Of a stretch of 7,569 bases of DNA, positions 5,878 to 7,569 are shown piece by piece. The DNA lies in assembly GCA_014871605.1 (NCBI GenBank), contig WGSQ01000087.1, positions 1 through 7,569 of the forward strand, written 5' to 3'. The notes beneath the pieces are model-generated. The model was not told the origin of the DNA. It made no database searches and saw nothing but the letters and a program-made list of their open reading frames with translations. Position 1 is the stretch's first letter; every line of letters starts with the position of its first letter. The DNA comes from Collinsella sp. Its GTDB lineage: Bacteria > Actinomycetota > Coriobacteriia > Coriobacteriales > Coriobacteriaceae. The position numbers and the translations under genes were made by a program.

Positions 5878-6774
5878 TTATTTCTTTGGCGCGTCGATTT
5901 GAACCGTGTTGGGAATAAGCTCAGTCGCGCAGGCCCACCAGCCATTTTGCTGGACAGCGTCGGCAAGCCTTTCGGCCGTGGCGGCGGTGTCGCAAATGGC
6001 AAACGAGCAGGCACCCGATCCGCACACATCTACAGCAACGGTTCCGTCCTGTTTACGCAGCCAGTCGAGGACCGTTTGAATCTGCGACTCCATCTGTGCG
6101 GAAATGACACCCAGATTGTTATGGATGAGTGCATATGCCGTCTCGGCATCACCAGCACGCAAGGCAGAAGCTATCGCGCCGAGCTTGTCCGCAGGCACCG
6201 GGGCCTCGTCAAAACGTCGATAGGCTTCAATTGTCGAAACACTTGCCTCGCGCGGCTTGACCAGCACGACGGGCGTCGCGGGCAGCGCGGGGTACTCAGT
6301 TGCCAGCACGTCTCCCCCACCTACGTAGAACGCAGGACTCGCGTGCAAAAAGAACGGGACGTCGGCACCAATGCCCCGCGCAATATCGTCGAGCGCTGGG
6401 TCGGTGCGATCACTGCCCCAGAGCTCCGCCAAGGCGACAATGACCGCGGCCGCATCCGTCGAGGGGCCGCCCAAGCCGGCGCACAATGGAATGCGCTTCT
6501 CAATCGTCACGCAGATGTTTGCCTCGCGACCATAATGCTCGGCCATAGCAACCGCAGCCCGATACGCCGTATTCTTTTGCATGGGAAAATCTGATGCCGG
6601 AACCGCCTGGACGGTCAGCGCCTGCGCCGGCGTGACCGTCACGGTATCGGAAAGACCGACGGCCGCCATCAGGGAATCGACCCTGTGATAGCCGCGGTCA
6701 TCGCGCTCGGTATGAACCCCCAGGTAGAGGTTAATCTTTGCCGGCGCGGAAAGAGTCAGGGACCGATCGGTCAC
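5878..6774 (-). CDS. ispE: 4-diphosphocytidyl-2-C-methyl-D-erythritol kinase
   Basis: IspE uses ATP to phosphorylate CDP-methylerythritol, the fourth enzyme of the MEP pathway to isoprenoid precursors. The 298-residue product is a GHMP-family kinase of normal length. PAKINLYL (11-18) holds the substrate-binding Lys13. IPLCAGLGGPSTDAAA (95-110) is the ATP-binding glycine loop. GADVPFF (136-142) supplies the catalytic Asp138. GSGACSFA (252-259) is the C-terminal GHMP motif. The loop reads GGPSTD where GGGSSD is common, a mild departure. The start is GTG at 6774, with GAGGAG eight bases upstream inside the last codons of veg. Only two bases separate the veg stop from this GTG, so translation is probably coupled. 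The upstream veg promoter should serve both genes. Confidence 0.95.
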   Translation of the reverse strand: MTDRSLTLSAPAKINLYLGVHTERDDRGYHRVDSLMAAVGLSDTVTVTPAQALTVQAVPASDFPMQKNTAYRAAVAMAEHYGREANICVTIEKRIPLCAGLGGPSTDAAAVIVALAELWGSDRTDPALDDIARGIGADVPFFLHASPAFYVGGGDVLATEYPALPATPVVLVKPREASVSTIEAYRRFDEAPVPADKLGAIASALRAGDAETAYALIHNNLGVISAQMESQIQTVLDWLRKQDGTVAVDVCGSGACSFAICDTAATAERLADAVQQNGWWACATELIPNTVQIDAPKK

Positions 6775-6776
6775 CG

Positions 6777-7073
6777 TTAATGCTCCTCGAGCTGATTGCC
6801 GAGCGGGGTAAAGATGTGCTCGCCGCTCTCGGGGTCGAACAGCTCGACCTGACCGGTGAGCACATCGATATACTGGTAGGACTGACGCGACTTGCGGCCA
6901 CGACGCTCGTCAACCTCGACAATGAAGACGGCCGGGTGGACGCTCTTGATGGTGCCCATGCGCTCGACGACGCGGGTACGGCCCATGTTGGCCTTAACCT
7001 TGACGCGATCGCCCACCATATCGGTCAGCTTCTCGTGGATGTCGTCGACGTGATTGACTTCCATCTCTTCCAT
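6777..7073 (-). CDS. veg: Veg family protein
   Basis: The 98-residue product matches the Veg family (DUF1021), small cytoplasmic proteins best known from Bacillus, where Veg has been linked to biofilm control and strong vegetative expression. The core runs from residue 6 (DDIHEKLTDMVGDRVKVKANMGRTRVVERMGTI) through VHPAVFIVEVDE and SYQYIDVLTGQVEL, matching the SH3-like Veg fold. The C-terminal tail (SGEHIFTPLGNQLEEH) is longer than in Bacillus. I start at the ATG at 7073 because GGAGG lies eight bases upstream; the ATG at 7064 is possible, and a TTG at 7097 lies before the ribosome-binding site. The gene sits directly before ispE, as veg lies near ispE in Bacillus, which supports the assignment. 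Its molecular role is not established. Confidence 0.85.
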   Translation of the reverse strand: MEEMEVNHVDDIHEKLTDMVGDRVKVKANMGRTRVVERMGTIKSVHPAVFIVEVDERRGRKSRQSYQYIDVLTGQVELFDPESGEHIFTPLGNQLEEH

Positions 7074-7100
7074 GAACAGGGCCTCCAGAAGGTGCAATTC

Positions 7101-7120
7101 AAAAAGGGGATAATACCCCT
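7101..7120 (-). promoter_or_regulatory. Small hairpin with T-run in the veg leader
   Basis: On the minus strand AGGGG and CCCCT form a 5-bp stem with a six-base loop, followed by four more T residues. It lies between the veg promoter and the veg ribosome-binding site, where it could act as a weak attenuator. The stem is short, so it may be chance. Confidence 0.3.
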
Positions 7121-7140
7121 AAGATAGACAAAACTCTAAT

Positions 7141-7170
7141 ACTATAGCACCCTATTGTGGCCATACGCAA
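7141..7170 (-). promoter_or_regulatory. Promoter for veg-ispE
   Basis: TTGCGT (7170-7165) and TATAGT (7146-7141) are 18 bases apart on the minus strand, and TGC directly before the -10 makes an extended -10. Transcription should start near 7134, giving a leader of about 60 bases before veg. The rest of the 7171-7228 stretch shows nothing I can name. Confidence 0.6.
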
Positions 7171-7228
7171 GTAGCTAAATAAGCCCGGTCCCAAATACGT
7201 ACCAGACGACAACCTCGCATGACCAGTT

Positions 7229-7256
7229 GTTACGCGGTTTGGTAAAACCGCGTAAC
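7229..7256. repeat. Perfect 12-bp-stem palindrome abutting the dtd stop (copy 2)
   Basis: Arms GTTACGCGGTTT (7229-7240) and its exact complement (7245-7256) enclose a 4-base loop. The right arm ends at the base next to the dtd TAG. It shares an 11-base arm core with the copy after lysS, while the innermost pair differs in a compensated way (T-A here, C-G there). No T-run follows. Confidence 0.7.
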
Positions 7257-7569
7257 CTAAAGGTTGTCGGTGTCCAAGACGATGGTGAATGGGCCGTCGT
7301 TGACGAGATCGACTTTCATATCGGCGCCAAAGATGCCGTGCGCCACGTGTTCGACATCTTGACGAACGAGCGTCAGGAAGTACTCGTAGAGCTCGTTGGC
7401 GACATCGGGGGCGCCGGCATCCGTAAACGATGGGCGGCGACCGTGGCGGCAGTCGGCGAACAGCGTGAACTGCGACACCACGAGCACCTCGCCGTCGACA
7501 TCGGCAAGCGCCAAGTTGGTCTTGCCGTTCTCGTCCTCGTTGATACGCAGCCCGCGGAGCTTGCCCCAC
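7257..7569 (-). CDS. dtd: D-aminoacyl-tRNA deacylase (5' end beyond the window)
   Basis: Dtd removes D-amino acids wrongly attached to tRNAs, keeping them out of proteins. The visible 104 residues run from ...WGKLRGLRINEDENGKTN to the stop; about 45 N-terminal residues of the usual 145-150 lie outside the window. The catalytic SQFTLF motif (visible residues 32-37) is followed by ADCRHGRRPSFTDA. The C-terminal NDGPFT motif (91-96) carries the Gly-Pro pair that gives chiral proofreading, where the family usually has NxGPVT. A TTG at 7514 is not a start, since conserved family sequence continues upstream of it. The gene is cut by the window edge, not broken. The palindrome follows its stop with no T-run. 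Confidence 0.93.
   Translation of the reverse strand, partial: WGKLRGLRINEDENGKTNLALADVDGEVLVVSQFTLFADCRHGRRPSFTDAGAPDVANELYEYFLTLVRQDVEHVAHGIFGADMKVDLVNDGPFTIVLDTDNL

Overview
The window looks like a chromosomal housekeeping segment from a GC-rich actinobacterium of the class Coriobacteriia, probably Collinsella or a close relative. I infer this from the high GC content, a ThrE-type exporter with actinobacterial character, a Veg homologue directly before ispE, and a long lysyl-tRNA synthetase. The genus is a guess from gene content and style; no 16S gene or other marker is present to confirm it. Every gene I can support lies on the minus strand, so the biological reading order is from position 7569 down to 1.

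In that order: the 3' part of dtd (D-aminoacyl-tRNA deacylase, cut by the window edge) ends at a perfect palindrome. A promoter and short leader then drive veg and ispE (isoprenoid precursor kinase), which are two bases apart and look translationally coupled. A tRNA-Pro(CGG) gene with its own terminator follows. tatA (Tat protein export) has a strong sigma-70-type promoter overlaid by an inverted repeat, and its own terminator. greA (transcript cleavage factor) comes next, then a strong hairpin terminator squeezed between greA and lysS. lysS encodes a class II lysyl-tRNA synthetase with an extra C-terminal EMAP-II/Trbp111-like tRNA-binding domain. A second copy of the dtd palindrome abuts the lysS stop, followed by an intrinsic terminator. 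After a 335-bp gap comes a full-length threonine/serine exporter with an acidic N-terminal extension. A 306-bp intergenic region then holds a REP-like inverted repeat, a 20-bp palindrome and a leader terminator, and the window ends inside a DUF2798 membrane protein.

Functionally this is translation (dtd, tRNA-Pro, lysS), transcription (greA), envelope and export (tatA, threonine exporter, DUF2798 protein) and isoprenoid supply (ispE). I see no transposase, phage gene, CRISPR array or defence system. The most interesting points are the lysS domain fusion, the attenuator-like arrangement between greA and lysS, the two covarying palindromes placed exactly at stop codons, and the operator-like repeat in the tatA promoter.
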